From Bacteroidota bacterium (GTDB lineage: Bacteria > Bacteroidota > Bacteroidia > Flavobacteriales > Weeksellaceae), in assembly GCA_023386965.1 (NCBI GenBank), contig JAEWIR010000032.1:55337-119336 (forward strand): DNA of 64,000 nucleotides, written 5' to 3'. Shown in pieces: positions 1 to 9,109 of this stretch (position 1 is the first letter of the stretch; each line of letters starts with the position of its first letter). Both the position numbers and the translations under genes were made by a program. The notes below the pieces were generated by a model. The model was not told the DNA's origin. It searched no databases and worked only from the letters and a program-made list of their open reading frames with translations.

Positions 1-263
1 ATGGATTTTCCTGCAAAAATAAGTATAAGTATAATCAGCAGATAAAATCCGGCCACGATCAGGAATCCATATGCATAACTGTCCAAAGCCGCACCAATTA
101 AAAGTGCTATACCAATATTGAGCAGTATCAGAAAAAAAAGTGCAAAAACAGCCATCACAACCGCAAGAATAATGGTCGAGACCGTAAGCACACCTTTTTC
201 GGTTGCTTCCATTTTAAGCAGGTCAACACGCTTCAAGGCGTAATCTTTTAAAAGGTCCAGCAT
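1..263 (-). CDS. phage-holin-family-type small membrane protein (3' end outside window)
   Basis: An open frame runs from an ATG at 263 on the minus strand to the window edge (87 codons, no stop). The product starts with a charged amphipathic stretch of about 25 residues (MLDLLKDYALKRVDLLKMEA) and then has two long hydrophobic segments, roughly residues 27-52 and 60-85. This layout matches the small 'phage holin family' membrane proteins that sit next to YtxH genes in many flavobacteria. That family name is historical and does not imply a prophage; no phage gene is nearby. It follows the YtxH gene, but an intrinsic terminator lies between the two, so it may be transcribed only by read-through. 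Function unknown. Confidence 0.7.
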   Translation of the reverse strand, partial: MLDLLKDYALKRVDLLKMEATEKGVLTVSTIILAVVMAVFALFFLILLNIGIALLIGAALDSYAYGFLIVAGFYLLIILILIFAGKS

Positions 264-286
264 AATAAATGGGTTTCAGTTAAAAA

Positions 287-310
287 AAAAGGAACATTTC
301 TGTTCCTTTT
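287..310 (-). terminator. intrinsic terminator after the YtxH gene
   Basis: A perfect 10-bp stem (287-296 pairs with 301-310) with a 4-base loop is followed on the minus strand by a run of T (complement of the A run at 282-290). It lies between the YtxH stop and the holin-like start, so it would end or attenuate transcription before the holin-like gene. Confidence 0.7.
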
Positions 311-330
311 ATAGCGGAGTTGTAAACGTG

Positions 331-711
331 TTACTTAAGACCGTCCAGTTCAGTTTCAACATCTTTTACTACGTCTGTAGCCTGAGCCATCGCCTGGTCT
401 TTATATTTGTCGTAGCCTTCACGTACTGTGTGTGCCACATTATCAACTGTTTCCCTGAAGGTGGAAGAAATATTACCGTACTGATCCTTTACCAAACCGG
501 ATACTTCACTGTATTTCTCCTTCGCTTTTTCTGTAACTTTACCATACTGGTCTACAGCCTGGTCTTTCAGGTCATTAGCTTTCTCCTTAATTTTTTTTCT
601 GGTTTCCTTACCTTCTTCCGGTGCATAAAGCATCCCCAGCACTACACCTGCTGCAGCACCTGCCAGTAATCCTGCTAAAACCGCTGCTGCATTGTTACCT
701 TTTTTCGACAT
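331..711 (-). CDS. YtxH domain-containing protein
   Basis: 126 residues. A short basic N-terminus (MSKKGNN) is followed by a small-residue-rich transmembrane helix (about residues 8-28, with GLLAGAAAGVVLGMLYAP) and then the family-typical APEEGKETRKK segment. The rest is highly charged with repeated K/D/E heptads, probably helical or coiled coil. These are features of YtxH-like proteins, linked with envelope or general stress in other bacteria. The specific role is not known. Its own terminator lies just downstream and the holin-like gene follows. Start chosen at the only ATG before the hydrophobic segment. Confidence 0.85.
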   Translation of the reverse strand: MSKKGNNAAAVLAGLLAGAAAGVVLGMLYAPEEGKETRKKIKEKANDLKDQAVDQYGKVTEKAKEKYSEVSGLVKDQYGNISSTFRETVDNVAHTVREGYDKYKDQAMAQATDVVKDVETELDGLK

Positions 712-804
712 CTTATTTAATTTTAAATTGTTAGAGTATTAATTGAACAATTCATTTTCAACAATATACATACCAAAGGGTATTATGTCACTCATAAAAA
801 AACG

Positions 805-1476
805 TTAAAACTCCTTGATGTAGGACGTTATAAGAGAAATAGTCTCTTCCTTATTCAGATAAGTGTTGTCTATCAGTATGGCGTCTGCCGCTTTTTTCAG
901 TGGTGCTGTTTCGCGTTCGCTGTCTATCCTGTCACGTGTTACCAGATTTTCGCGAACTGCCATTTTGTCGATGATGACTCCCTGGTTTGTCAGTTCCAGA
1001 TGCCGGCGGTTAGTGCGCTCATCTACACTGGCGGTCAGGAAAAACTTGTAATCGGCATCTGGCAGAACTACTGTTCCGATGTCGCGTCCATCCATTATCA
1101 TTCCTCCGGCCGCTGCACCTTTACGCTGCAGGTCCAGCAGGTAGTTGCGGACTTCCGCCTGTTTGGCCACCAAACTCACAAAACCCGATATCTCAGGTTC
1201 GCGGATCTCCGCCGTTATATCCTGTCCGTTCAGAAAGAGGACCAGCGTTCCGGAAATATTCCGAAATTCAAGATTAATGGAAGGCAGTTCACCCATCAGG
1301 CAGGCGAAATCAATCTCCCCATTTTTAAAGCAGTGATGAAGTGCGTAGTAAGTTACCGCCCTGTACAATGCACCGGTATCCATATGTACGAGTCCCAGCC
1401 GGGCAGCGATGGCTTTGGAAATGGAGCTCTTTCCTGTAGACGAAAATCCGTCTATTGCGATTACAGGTTTTCTCAT
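805..1476 (-). CDS. cmk: cytidylate kinase (CMP/dCMP kinase)
   Basis: 223 residues from the ATG at 1476; an in-frame ATG 18 bases upstream would only add MADFCI and is less likely. The N-terminus MRKPVIAIDG leads straight into the P-loop GFSSTGKS (residues 10-17), and DGRDIGTVVLPDADYKFFL is the conserved CMP-kinase block with the arginine and aspartate that bind the nucleotide. It phosphorylates CMP and dCMP using ATP in the cytosol. It lies 69 bases downstream of porQ on the same strand, a linkage common in Bacteroidota, so the two are probably co-transcribed. Confidence 0.95.
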   Translation of the reverse strand: MRKPVIAIDGFSSTGKSSISKAIAARLGLVHMDTGALYRAVTYYALHHCFKNGEIDFACLMGELPSINLEFRNISGTLVLFLNGQDITAEIREPEISGFVSLVAKQAEVRNYLLDLQRKGAAAGGMIMDGRDIGTVVLPDADYKFFLTASVDERTNRRHLELTNQGVIIDKMAVRENLVTRDRIDSERETAPLKKAADAILIDNTYLNKEETISLITSYIKEF

Positions 1477-1545
1477 AATGCAAAAGTCGGCCAAAAATTT
1501 AAATTATGGAAATGAAAACAGTAACCCTGCGGACGCAAGAGGTTT

Positions 1546-2535
1546 TTAGTATCTGTTTCCGCTCATGTCCAGCGAAATGCCCAGCATATTCATATTTCCG
1601 GCAGCATGATAACGTACGTGGGAATAATCGATACGGAGACTGTTGAATTTCACGCCGAAACCCGCGCTCAGACCTGCAAAGCTGCGCTGGTCCACGACAG
1701 AAAGTTCGTTGCCGCGTTTCACATTATAGCCCAAACGGATGTTAAAGGTGCTTTCGGGAAATATCTCGGCACCGAAGGAAATATGATCAAGTATTTTTCT
1801 GCCAAATCCGGTTTCCTGGCCGTTGCTGTTATATTCGGACGAAATATCAAATTGCTGAAGGTCATGTGCAGTGATGGTGATTGCTGCGGGGAACTTTTTA
1901 AGGATCCGTGTGTATCCCAGGTCTACCCGGAAGGGCAGGTTTTCCCTTTCTCCATTAAAGGATTTGAATTGGTAACCAAAATTTCGGGCTACAACGCCAA
2001 TGGTCTCATTCGTTTTTTTGAAATGATAGGTGACGCCAAAATTTCCTGCGACAGCCATGGAGGTATAGCTGTCAATTTTTGCATTCACCAGATTCACACT
2101 GGCACCAATGGTCCATTCATCCTCAAACTGATAGGCATAACCCGCTCCGATCGCTGCGTCATAGGCCCCGAATTCACCGTTTTCGAAACCGGCTTCATCG
2201 GTTCTGGGCATCCGGCCATAATCCATGTACCGGGCGTTGGCGGTAATCAGATGGCCTTCTTCGAAGGCATGCGCGTAATTTACAGTACCGTATTTGGATC
2301 CTGCCAGATAAGTTGCGGCATTCACGGAAATTTGTTTATGCATGTCCAGGTTAAGAAGTGCAGGGTTCACCGCAGCAAAATTGACGTCATGGTCACGTAC
2401 TGAAACTGCATCTCCTCCCAGAGCGGCCTGCCGGGCAGAAACCGGAAGATTGAGAAAAGGATATACATTCTCACCCGTTTGCGCGGACACAGTAATGCCC
2501 ACCAGGAGCAACGCAGAAATTATAATCTTCTTCAA
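1546..2535 (-). CDS. porQ: type IX secretion system protein PorQ
   Basis: 329 residues with a signal peptide (MKKIIISALLLVGITVSAQ, cleavage after AQ) and a mature part rich in alternating beta-strand patterns and aromatic residues, as in outer-membrane barrels. The ALGGDAVSV...NPALLN region near residues 38-62 is typical of PorQ/PorV-type T9SS proteins, and length and cmk linkage fit PorQ. PorQ is an outer-membrane component needed for sorting C-terminal-domain cargo. The call rests on remembered family features and context, not a search. An alternative is a generic PorV/OmpP1-like barrel. Confidence 0.85.
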   Translation of the reverse strand: MKKIIISALLLVGITVSAQTGENVYPFLNLPVSARQAALGGDAVSVRDHDVNFAAVNPALLNLDMHKQISVNAATYLAGSKYGTVNYAHAFEEGHLITANARYMDYGRMPRTDEAGFENGEFGAYDAAIGAGYAYQFEDEWTIGASVNLVNAKIDSYTSMAVAGNFGVTYHFKKTNETIGVVARNFGYQFKSFNGERENLPFRVDLGYTRILKKFPAAITITAHDLQQFDISSEYNSNGQETGFGRKILDHISFGAEIFPESTFNIRLGYNVKRGNELSVVDQRSFAGLSAGFGVKFNSLRIDYSHVRYHAAGNMNMLGISLDMSGNRY

Positions 2536-2644
2536 AATGCGGTTATCTATTGCAAAAATAATTCTTTTCTATACTTATCAAAATTTTTAGCAAATTATTT
2601 GGTCTAAACTGATGGAATTACCAACTGTTTTATAGTCATTTCGT

Positions 2645-2653
2645 TATATTTGC
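2645..2653 (+). promoter_or_regulatory. Bacteroidota -7 box (TATATTTGC) for pyrH-frr
   Basis: Matches TAnnTTTG and lies 44 bases before the pyrH ATG in the porQ/pyrH divergent gap. No convincing TTG -33 element was found at the usual distance. Confidence 0.5.
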
Positions 2654-2697
2654 AGCACGAAAACAGACTTATAATCCCACCTGAGACCCTATTGGAA

Positions 2698-3405
2698 ATG
2701 AAATATAAAAGAATCTTGCTGAAACTGAGCGGTGAAGCCCTTATGGGAAACCTGCCCTACGGAATTGATAATGAAAGGCTGAAAGAATATGCACAGGAAA
2801 TTAAGCAGGCCGTAGATGTGGGCTGTGAAGTAGCAGTGGTTATAGGCGGAGGAAATATATTTCGTGGTGTAGCAGGTGCGGCCAAAGGAATGGACCGTGT
2901 ACAGGGCGACTATATGGGTATGCTGGCCACCGTGATAAACGGAATGGCTTTGCAGGGCGCCCTGGAAGATGCCGGTGTGAAAACCCGTCTTCAGAGTGCA
3001 ATCGAAATGGACAAAGTGGCTGAACCATTCATTAAGAGAAGGGCTGTAAGGCATTTGGAAAAAGGTCGTGTAGTCATTTTCGGCGCCGGGACCGGTAATC
3101 CGTACTTCACCACCGATACTGCCGCAACCCTGCGTGCAATTGAGATCGGTGCCGACGTAATTTTGAAAGGAACCCGCGTTGACGGTATCTACGACAGCGA
3201 TCCGGAAAAAAACTCCGATGCGAAAAAATTCAACTCCCTTACATTCGATGAGGTGTTCGACAGGAACCTGAAGGTCATGGACATGACCGCATTCACTCTC
3301 AGTCACGAGAATAAGCTACCGATCGTGGTATTTGATATGAACCGTGCCGGAAATCTTCTTAAAATTGTTGAAGGCGAGAGAATAGGGACGCTGGTAGATT
3401 TATAG
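2698..3405 (+). CDS. pyrH: UMP kinase
   Basis: 235 residues. The frame is open further upstream, but MKYKRILLKLSGEALMG at 2698 is the canonical start of bacterial UMP kinase; the extra 16 codons would overlap the promoter box. Amino-acid-kinase-fold signatures are present: KLSGEALMG, the GGGNIFRG loop, and the acceptor region with GTGNPYFTTDTAA. It converts UMP to UDP with ATP in pyrimidine nucleotide synthesis and is usually hexameric and allosteric. frr follows after 24 bases, the usual bacterial pairing. Confidence 0.97.
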   Translation: MKYKRILLKLSGEALMGNLPYGIDNERLKEYAQEIKQAVDVGCEVAVVIGGGNIFRGVAGAAKGMDRVQGDYMGMLATVINGMALQGALEDAGVKTRLQSAIEMDKVAEPFIKRRAVRHLEKGRVVIFGAGTGNPYFTTDTAATLRAIEIGADVILKGTRVDGIYDSDPEKNSDAKKFNSLTFDEVFDRNLKVMDMTAFTLSHENKLPIVVFDMNRAGNLLKIVEGERIGTLVDL

Positions 3406-3429
3406 ATCATTTAACTAAAATATTTTATT

Positions 3430-3984
3430 ATGGAAGAATTGGATATGATTAAGGATATGGTGAAGCAGGAAATGGATGCAGCAATTAAGCACCTGGACCA
3501 TGCTTTCCAGAAAATCCGTGCCGGCCGTGCCTCCACATCTATGGTGCAGGATGTAATGGTAGAATACTATGGTGCCTTAACACCGCTGAACCAGGTAGCC
3601 AACGTTTCCGTTCCGGATGCCATGACCATTTCCATACAACCCTGGGACAGAAGCGCTGTAGGTGCTATAGAAAAGGCAATTGTAAATTCCAACCTGGGCT
3701 TTGCCCCATCCAATAACGGAGATACTATTATTCTGAATGTGCCGCCACTTACTGAAGAGAGAAGGCGCGATCTTGCCAAACAGGCAAAAGGGGAGTCCGA
3801 CCAGACAAAGATTACGGTTAGAAATGCGCGACAGGACGGCATGAAGGAACTGAAAAAACTGGACGGGGTTTCCGAAGACCTGATTAAGGACATGGAAAGC
3901 CAAATTCAGGACATGACCGACAGTTACGTTAAACTTTGTGACGAACACCTGAAAACAAAAGAGGCTGATATTATGAAAGTCTGA
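3430..3984 (+). CDS. frr: ribosome recycling factor
   Basis: 184 residues, the normal RRF length. The family motif KIRAGRAST occurs near residue 28 and the C-terminus is a long charged helix. The two-domain protein splits post-termination ribosomes with EF-G. It is immediately downstream of pyrH and ends before a very strong hairpin, so pyrH-frr is most likely a two-gene operon. No anomalies. Confidence 0.97.
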   Translation: MEELDMIKDMVKQEMDAAIKHLDHAFQKIRAGRASTSMVQDVMVEYYGALTPLNQVANVSVPDAMTISIQPWDRSAVGAIEKAIVNSNLGFAPSNNGDTIILNVPPLTEERRRDLAKQAKGESDQTKITVRNARQDGMKELKKLDGVSEDLIKDMESQIQDMTDSYVKLCDEHLKTKEADIMKV

Positions 3985-4007
3985 TATAATCAGATATTAT
4001 TTTGAAT

Positions 4008-4048
4008 AAACCGGGCGGAGCTGCACATTGTGCAGCTCCGCCCGGTTT
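4008..4048. terminator. long GC-rich bidirectional hairpin between frr and the LptF/G gene
   Basis: A perfect 19-bp inverted repeat (4008-4026 with 4030-4048) with a 3-base loop lies between two convergent genes. The outer A/T pairs give short U tracts in either direction. It is by far the longest perfect stem among the hairpins in this window. Confidence 0.75.
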
Positions 4049-4061
4049 ATGTAATCTGTTA

Positions 4062-5522
4062 TTACTGATAACGCTGATGTTCCTTTTCTTTGCTGAAGAT
4101 CCTGATAAGCGGTTTGAAAAGTGATTTGTACTTCTCCGCATCAAATAGTTGTGAGTCTGTAAGCGCTTTGTAGGTGAGCCAGAGACTGAATGGAAAGAGG
4201 ATCATATTGGGAATCCAGGCAGCCAGAAACGGGTTCAGGGTGCCGTTCCAAGCCAGATTTTCTACTGAGATGTTCATTACGTAAAATATAATGAAGATAA
4301 CGATGGCTATGACCACCGGTAAACCCATACCCCCTTTCCGGATAATGGAACCCAGGCTGGCGCCAATCAAAAAGAATATGATGCACGTCACGGAATAGGC
4401 AATGATCCGCTGCTGATAGAGCACTACGCGGCTGAAGCTTTTGATGGTGGGAAGCATTTGCTGCTCGCGGTTCTTTATGTTCAACTTCAGCGTTTCAATT
4501 TTCTGGTATGCCCCTGCAAGCGCCCGCAGCTGGACGTCCTGCTTCAGCGTGTCCATGCGAACCTGTGTTTTTAGCTGTCCCGGCGGTACCTTTTTTTTGT
4601 CAATGTAAGTCATGTAAGGGTTCACCTGGCTCACAAGATCCACATTGATGTTGTTGAACATCCTTGTATTTTCGTCCTTCGTCCTGTTTATGGTTGTGGT
4701 GAGTTGGTTATAGGTCTGGAACCTGTAATCATCGGTAATCTTTTCTTCCTCAATGGCTTTGTTGATGATTTCGCTGATGTCAAAATGGGACGTTAGGGTA
4801 TCGAATTTAATGGCCTGGTCCGGCTGTTTGTTTCTCGCTTCGAAATTCTGGTTGGCAATCTGGTCTTCGAAAACATATCCGTTGAAGAGGATTAGCTTAA
4901 GATAATTCTGGTTTTCGGTGGATGGGGCTAGCTTACCGAGGTGGGCACGGATGGACTGCTGGTTTTCGTAGGAATTGGCTTTTTTATGAATGTAAATACC
5001 TTCCAAATTCTCGCCGTTCTCGCCACTGATTTTGTCAAATTTTACAAGATAGCCCGGGATCTGGTCTATAAACTGCCCGGGAGTGAAGTTCAGAGCCGGC
5101 CGAGACTGCACGATATTATAGAGCATATTCTTGGCCTTTCGCTGGAAGTCCGGTGTAATATTATTCTGAAATAAAAAAAGAGTAAACGAAAGGAAAACCG
5201 ACACAAAGAAAAGGGGAGTCATCACCCGGGTGAGTGAGATTCCGGCGGCTTTCATTGCGGCCAGTTCATATCGTTCACCCAGTTCACCAAAGGTCATTAT
5301 GGAGGAAAGCAGGATCGTAAGCGGCAGTACAAGATTAATGACACCTACGCCATAGTAGAAAAGCAGCTTGATAATTTCCCAATAGCTAAGGCCTTTGCCC
5401 ATAAACTGCCCAAGCTGTATCCATACGATGTTAACGATGAATATAAAAAAGAGTACGCTGAAGATAAAAAAGAACGGACCGAAAAAAGTTTTTATAATGT
5501 AACGGTCTAATAATTTAAACAT
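4062..5522 (-). CDS. LptF/LptG family permease (YjgP/YjgQ)
   Basis: 486 residues. The N-terminus has transmembrane helices (about residues 10-35, 55-80 and 100-120) with the family signature FGELGERYELAAMKAAGISL. A periplasmic domain of about 220 residues follows, then three C-terminal helices. LptF/LptG with LptB2C extract lipopolysaccharide from the inner membrane and pass it to the periplasmic bridge. In Bacteroidota the two paralogues are hard to tell apart without alignment, so no symbol is given. The central domain is unusually rich in Q/N/K. It is downstream of lolA on the same strand but separated from it by a terminator. Confidence 0.9.
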   Translation of the reverse strand: MFKLLDRYIIKTFFGPFFFIFSVLFFIFIVNIVWIQLGQFMGKGLSYWEIIKLLFYYGVGVINLVLPLTILLSSIMTFGELGERYELAAMKAAGISLTRVMTPLFFVSVFLSFTLFLFQNNITPDFQRKAKNMLYNIVQSRPALNFTPGQFIDQIPGYLVKFDKISGENGENLEGIYIHKKANSYENQQSIRAHLGKLAPSTENQNYLKLILFNGYVFEDQIANQNFEARNKQPDQAIKFDTLTSHFDISEIINKAIEEEKITDDYRFQTYNQLTTTINRTKDENTRMFNNINVDLVSQVNPYMTYIDKKKVPPGQLKTQVRMDTLKQDVQLRALAGAYQKIETLKLNIKNREQQMLPTIKSFSRVVLYQQRIIAYSVTCIIFFLIGASLGSIIRKGGMGLPVVIAIVIFIIFYVMNISVENLAWNGTLNPFLAAWIPNMILFPFSLWLTYKALTDSQLFDAEKYKSLFKPLIRIFSKEKEHQRYQ

Positions 5523-5537
5523 CCTTCAAAATTAAGA

Positions 5538-5568
5538 AAAAGCCACAAAGAATTGCTTTGTGACTTTT
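5538..5568 (-). terminator. intrinsic terminator after lolA
   Basis: A 13-bp stem (5538-5550 with 5556-5568, one G-U pair) around a 5-base loop is followed on the minus strand by T-rich sequence. It separates lolA from the downstream permease gene. Confidence 0.65.
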
Positions 5569-5589
5569 ATATTTATTATTGTTCTTTAC

Positions 5590-6237
5590 TTAGAGTTCGG
5601 TGATAATATAGTTCTGGAACTTCTGCCTGTTAAATGTAAACATGTCGCCAGCGAGGTTCTGGTTATCTTTATACTCCTTGATGGCTATCACAGCAACATC
5701 CTTGTTGGTACCGTGCTGTTCCAGCTTAACCAGTTGCTTATTGGCCGTATCCACATACAGGTTCACCTGTTTCAGGCCGTTTGCTTTTACGGGCGTCAGT
5801 TTTATATAGTCGGTATTTACACCATTTACTGTTCTCTTACCCGAATAAGTGGCATTGAAATCCTTCTTGTAGGAGGTAAGATAACTTGTAGGCGAAAACA
5901 TGATGTCACTGCCGTTAGGCTTCGCTATGGTTACTTCCTTATCATCGTCATTGATATTGTATATCCTGTTCCCGTCAAAGATTTGCTCAGTACCCATGAT
6001 CTTTAACTTGTACTTGGGTCCTTCAGCATAATAGATTCCGGTTTCAGTCTTGGTTACCTGCCCGTTGATGCCGGAACCAAATGTAAATTTGAAATAAGAA
6101 TTTTTCTTGGCCTTATAGTTGGCTGTAACCGCATCCAGGATCTGTCGGGATTTAGCATCAATTTTCTGTGCCTGCATCATTGCGGCAGAACCTACTACCA
6201 TTGCACCTGCGGCCAGCTTCACAAATATATTATTCAT
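5590..6237 (-). CDS. lolA: LolA-like outer-membrane lipoprotein carrier protein
   Basis: 215 residues with a signal peptide (about residues 1-23, ending MMQAQ). The mature part shows the LolA pattern: an N-terminal helix (ILDAVTANYKAKKNSYFKFTF) followed by consecutive beta strands, with LYVDTANKQLVKLEQHG near residue 155. LolA shuttles lipoproteins across the periplasm. It sits directly downstream of ftsK (87-base gap), the same lolA-ftsK neighbourhood as in many bacteria. Some Bacteroidota have several LolA-like proteins, so the exact client range is unknown. Confidence 0.85.
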   Translation of the reverse strand: MNNIFVKLAAGAMVVGSAAMMQAQKIDAKSRQILDAVTANYKAKKNSYFKFTFGSGINGQVTKTETGIYYAEGPKYKLKIMGTEQIFDGNRIYNINDDDKEVTIAKPNGSDIMFSPTSYLTSYKKDFNATYSGKRTVNGVNTDYIKLTPVKANGLKQVNLYVDTANKQLVKLEQHGTNKDVAVIAIKEYKDNQNLAGDMFTFNRQKFQNYIITEL

Positions 6238-6324
6238 TTTTTTGTCTGTTTATAAAATTAAACTTTTGTTTGAATCTTTACTATAAACTCAAAAAGTATT
6301 CCATTATTGCGAAGCCTGTATTTT

Positions 6325-8835
6325 CTAGTTTCTCAAATCCTGCAGAAACTGCTCCAGGGAATTAAGGTCCGTAATCTGAACTTCACGTGCTTTTGCACCG
6401 TTAAAACCACCTACGACGCCGGCCGCTTCAAGCTGATCCATAATCCGCCCGGCACGGTTGTATCCCAGTTTTAGTTGCCTTTGCAGCATGGAAGTCGAGC
6501 CCTGTTGCGTAGACACCACAATTCTGGCCGCTTCTTCAAAAAGGGCGTCCTTTTCGTTAGGGTCAAAAGCAGCAGGCCCGCTTTGCCCGTCTTCCGCCGG
6601 TACTTCAGGCAGCATGAAGGCTGAAGCATATCCTTTTTGTGCACCAATATAATCTACAATCTTCTCTACTTCAGGAGTATCTACGAAAGCGCACTGCAAC
6701 CGCAGGATCTCGTTTCCGTTAAAATATAGCATATCTCCCTTACCAATAAGCTGGTCTGCACCGGTAGCATCCAAAATGGTGCGTGAATCGATGCTGGAAA
6801 TTACCCGGAAAGCTGCCCGGGCCGGGAAGTTGGCCTTAATCATCCCCGTAATAACATTTACAGACGGACGCTGGGTGGCCACAATAAGGTGGATCCCGAC
6901 GGCTCTGGCAAGCTGAGCCAGGCGCGCAATTGGATGTTCCACCTCTTTACCCGCGGTCATAATCAGATCGGCAAACTCATCTACAACCAAAACGATATAG
7001 GGCAGGTAGCGGTGTCCGTTTTCGGGGTTTAGTTTACGTTCTTTAAACTTACCGTTATACTCCTTTATCGTTCGGCAGAAGGCATTTTTCAACAGCTCAT
7101 AGCGTGTATCCATCTCTATGCACAGGGAATTAAGGGTGTTAATCACCTTGTGTGTATCGGTAATAATAGCATCCTCAGAATCGGGGAGTTTGGCCAGATA
7201 ATGCCGTTCAATCTTCGAGTACAGCGTCAGTTCCACTTTCTTGGGGTCCACCATCACGAATTTGAGTTCACTTGGGTGCTTTTTATATAGCAGGGATGTA
7301 AGGATAGCATTGATACCTACGGATTTACCCTGACCTGTAGCACCAGCCATAAGCAAGTGAGGCATTTTTGCCAGGTCGGCCATGAAGATTTCATTCGATA
7401 TGGTTTTTCCGAATACCACTGGCAGATCCATATCCGTATTCTGGAATTTTTGAGAGGCCAGCACGCTTCTCATGGAGACCATTGTGGGATTTTTCCTAGG
7501 AACCTCAATACCTATGGTTCCCTTTCCCGGCATAGGTGCAATAATCCGTATACCCATTGCCGAAAGGTTCAGGGCGATATCATCCTGAAGTTTCTTGATG
7601 GCCGCAACACGTATACCTGCTTCAGGTACAATTTCGTAGAGGGTCACTGTGGGTCCGATTGTCGCCTTTATTTCGGCAATGCCGACATTGAAATTCTTGA
7701 GCAGGCCAACAATCTTATTTTTATTTTCCTCAAGTTCTTCTTTGTTGATGGAGATTTCTTCAGAGCCATAATCTTTAAGAAGATTGATGGTGGGCATCTG
7801 AAATTTAGCCAAATCCAGAGTGTGATCATACAGACCGTGCTGCTTCACCAAATCTGCCGACCTTACGTCGGTCTCATCTTCAGGCTCATCGGTCTCCCGT
7901 GCAACTTCCACCTTAAATTCGAAACTGTCCGCTTCTGACCTGAGCGACGATGCCGGGGCAGAGGCGGTAACAGTAGTGCCAGGCGTGAGGGTCACTGTGT
8001 GAGGTGCCGCTTCGTCAAATTCCTCAAAAGAGGTATTGTTAGGTGTAGTTATGGTTTGAAGGTCGGTATTCACCTCAACTTCCGGAAACCCCTTTGGCAG
8101 TTCTGTGATGGTGCTGATGCGGCGCGGTTCTTCTTCATCTTCTGTTACAGTAAGATTTGCCGGGGCATCTCCGTTTCCTGCCGACTCCTCCAGTTGGGTA
8201 TCTGCTTCAAAATCATCAGATGAACTGGGCATCATTCCTTTTATTTTGCCAACCGTTTTGTCATTAATATCCTTCAGCCTGCTTTTTATGGCGCTGGGAC
8301 GCATATTGAATTCCAGGATAAAATACATTGCTATGCTTACACCTATAACTGCCCAAAGTCCCACCATTCCAATAACGGAAATCAGGAAATCAACGATCTG
8401 GAAGCCGTATACCCCGCTTAAAGTTCCGACACCCTGGGTAACTGCGCCAAAAAAAATGGGCAGCCAACAAATGAAGAACAAAGAATGACCGATGGTTTTC
8501 CAGGGTTTGAAATATTTTTTCTTCAGTATGAGCAGGCCTACCACAAAGAAGAGAAAGGCTACGATAAATGCCGCCACACCAATACTGTCGAAAATAAATA
8601 TTTTACCGAACCAATCGCCCAGTTTCCCGAAAAGGTTGGAGGATTTTACACTGCGGTCCAGCATGGTGCCGGCCTGGCTTTGATCGGCTTTCCAGTTCAT
8701 CAGGTACGAAGCAAAGGATCCTGCCATCACCAGTGACAGCACCAGTAATATAATTCCAAAAAATATACGCGGTTTTGAGAGTATTCTGCTGTTTTCTGCC
8801 TCGGCAGCTGTTGTGTTTTTTGTGTTCTTTTCCAT
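6325..8835 (-). CDS. ftsK: DNA translocase FtsK/SpoIIIE
   Basis: 836 residues. Four N-terminal transmembrane segments lie within about residues 20-175. An acidic low-complexity linker (about 205-340) is followed by the motor domain with Walker A GATGQGKSVG near residue 497 and Walker B VVDEFADL. The C-terminal gamma winged helix contains the LKLGYNRAGRIMDQLE motif that reads polar DNA sequences. It anchors at the septum and pumps chromosome dimers for XerCD resolution. A TAAATTTG box only about 14 bases before the ATG implies a very short leader. lolA follows on the same strand. Confidence 0.95.
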   Translation of the reverse strand: MEKNTKNTTAAEAENSRILSKPRIFFGIILLVLSLVMAGSFASYLMNWKADQSQAGTMLDRSVKSSNLFGKLGDWFGKIFIFDSIGVAAFIVAFLFFVVGLLILKKKYFKPWKTIGHSLFFICWLPIFFGAVTQGVGTLSGVYGFQIVDFLISVIGMVGLWAVIGVSIAMYFILEFNMRPSAIKSRLKDINDKTVGKIKGMMPSSSDDFEADTQLEESAGNGDAPANLTVTEDEEEPRRISTITELPKGFPEVEVNTDLQTITTPNNTSFEEFDEAAPHTVTLTPGTTVTASAPASSLRSEADSFEFKVEVARETDEPEDETDVRSADLVKQHGLYDHTLDLAKFQMPTINLLKDYGSEEISINKEELEENKNKIVGLLKNFNVGIAEIKATIGPTVTLYEIVPEAGIRVAAIKKLQDDIALNLSAMGIRIIAPMPGKGTIGIEVPRKNPTMVSMRSVLASQKFQNTDMDLPVVFGKTISNEIFMADLAKMPHLLMAGATGQGKSVGINAILTSLLYKKHPSELKFVMVDPKKVELTLYSKIERHYLAKLPDSEDAIITDTHKVINTLNSLCIEMDTRYELLKNAFCRTIKEYNGKFKERKLNPENGHRYLPYIVLVVDEFADLIMTAGKEVEHPIARLAQLARAVGIHLIVATQRPSVNVITGMIKANFPARAAFRVISSIDSRTILDATGADQLIGKGDMLYFNGNEILRLQCAFVDTPEVEKIVDYIGAQKGYASAFMLPEVPAEDGQSGPAAFDPNEKDALFEEAARIVVSTQQGSTSMLQRQLKLGYNRAGRIMDQLEAAGVVGGFNGAKAREVQITDLNSLEQFLQDLRN

Positions 8836-8848
8836 AGGTCAGTGCCGG

Positions 8849-8856
8849 CAAATTTA
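8849..8856 (-). promoter_or_regulatory. -7 box (TAAATTTG) for ftsK
   Basis: Matches TAnnTTTG on the minus strand, 13 bases upstream of the ftsK ATG. The resulting 5' leader would be only a few bases long. Confidence 0.45.
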
Positions 8857-9037
8857 GTAAAAAATAGGTATGATTAGCTGTTGGGACCCTTCAAATGAAA
8901 CTGTTTTTACCTTCCTTTTCCGGAGCATGTAACTTCTCACTCAGCTTGAAGCAATTTTTCTATATTAAATTAATGTTAACAACAACTTCAATTGATAAAT
9001 ATCAGCTATCGGATTGGCTTTTCTAATTTATTGCGTG

Positions 9038-9046
9038 TATTTTTGC
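9038..9046 (+). promoter_or_regulatory. -7 box (TATTTTTGC) for ccsBA, with an upstream TTG
   Basis: TATTTTTGC lies 63 bases before the ccsBA ATG. A TTGG at about 9014 is roughly 20 bases further upstream, a reasonable -33 position for the Bacteroidota sigma factor. Confidence 0.45.
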
Positions 9047-9109
9047 TGATCGATGCACTAAAAAATATTATTTCAGTCTTTTAGCGCTGAAAATTTAACT
9101 GAGTTTACA

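Noticed and set aside
1000..1515. 171-residue plus-strand ORF opposite cmk, and the 265-residue ORF opposite porQ (1606-2403)
   Set aside because: Both are antisense readings of well-supported genes, with no family features.
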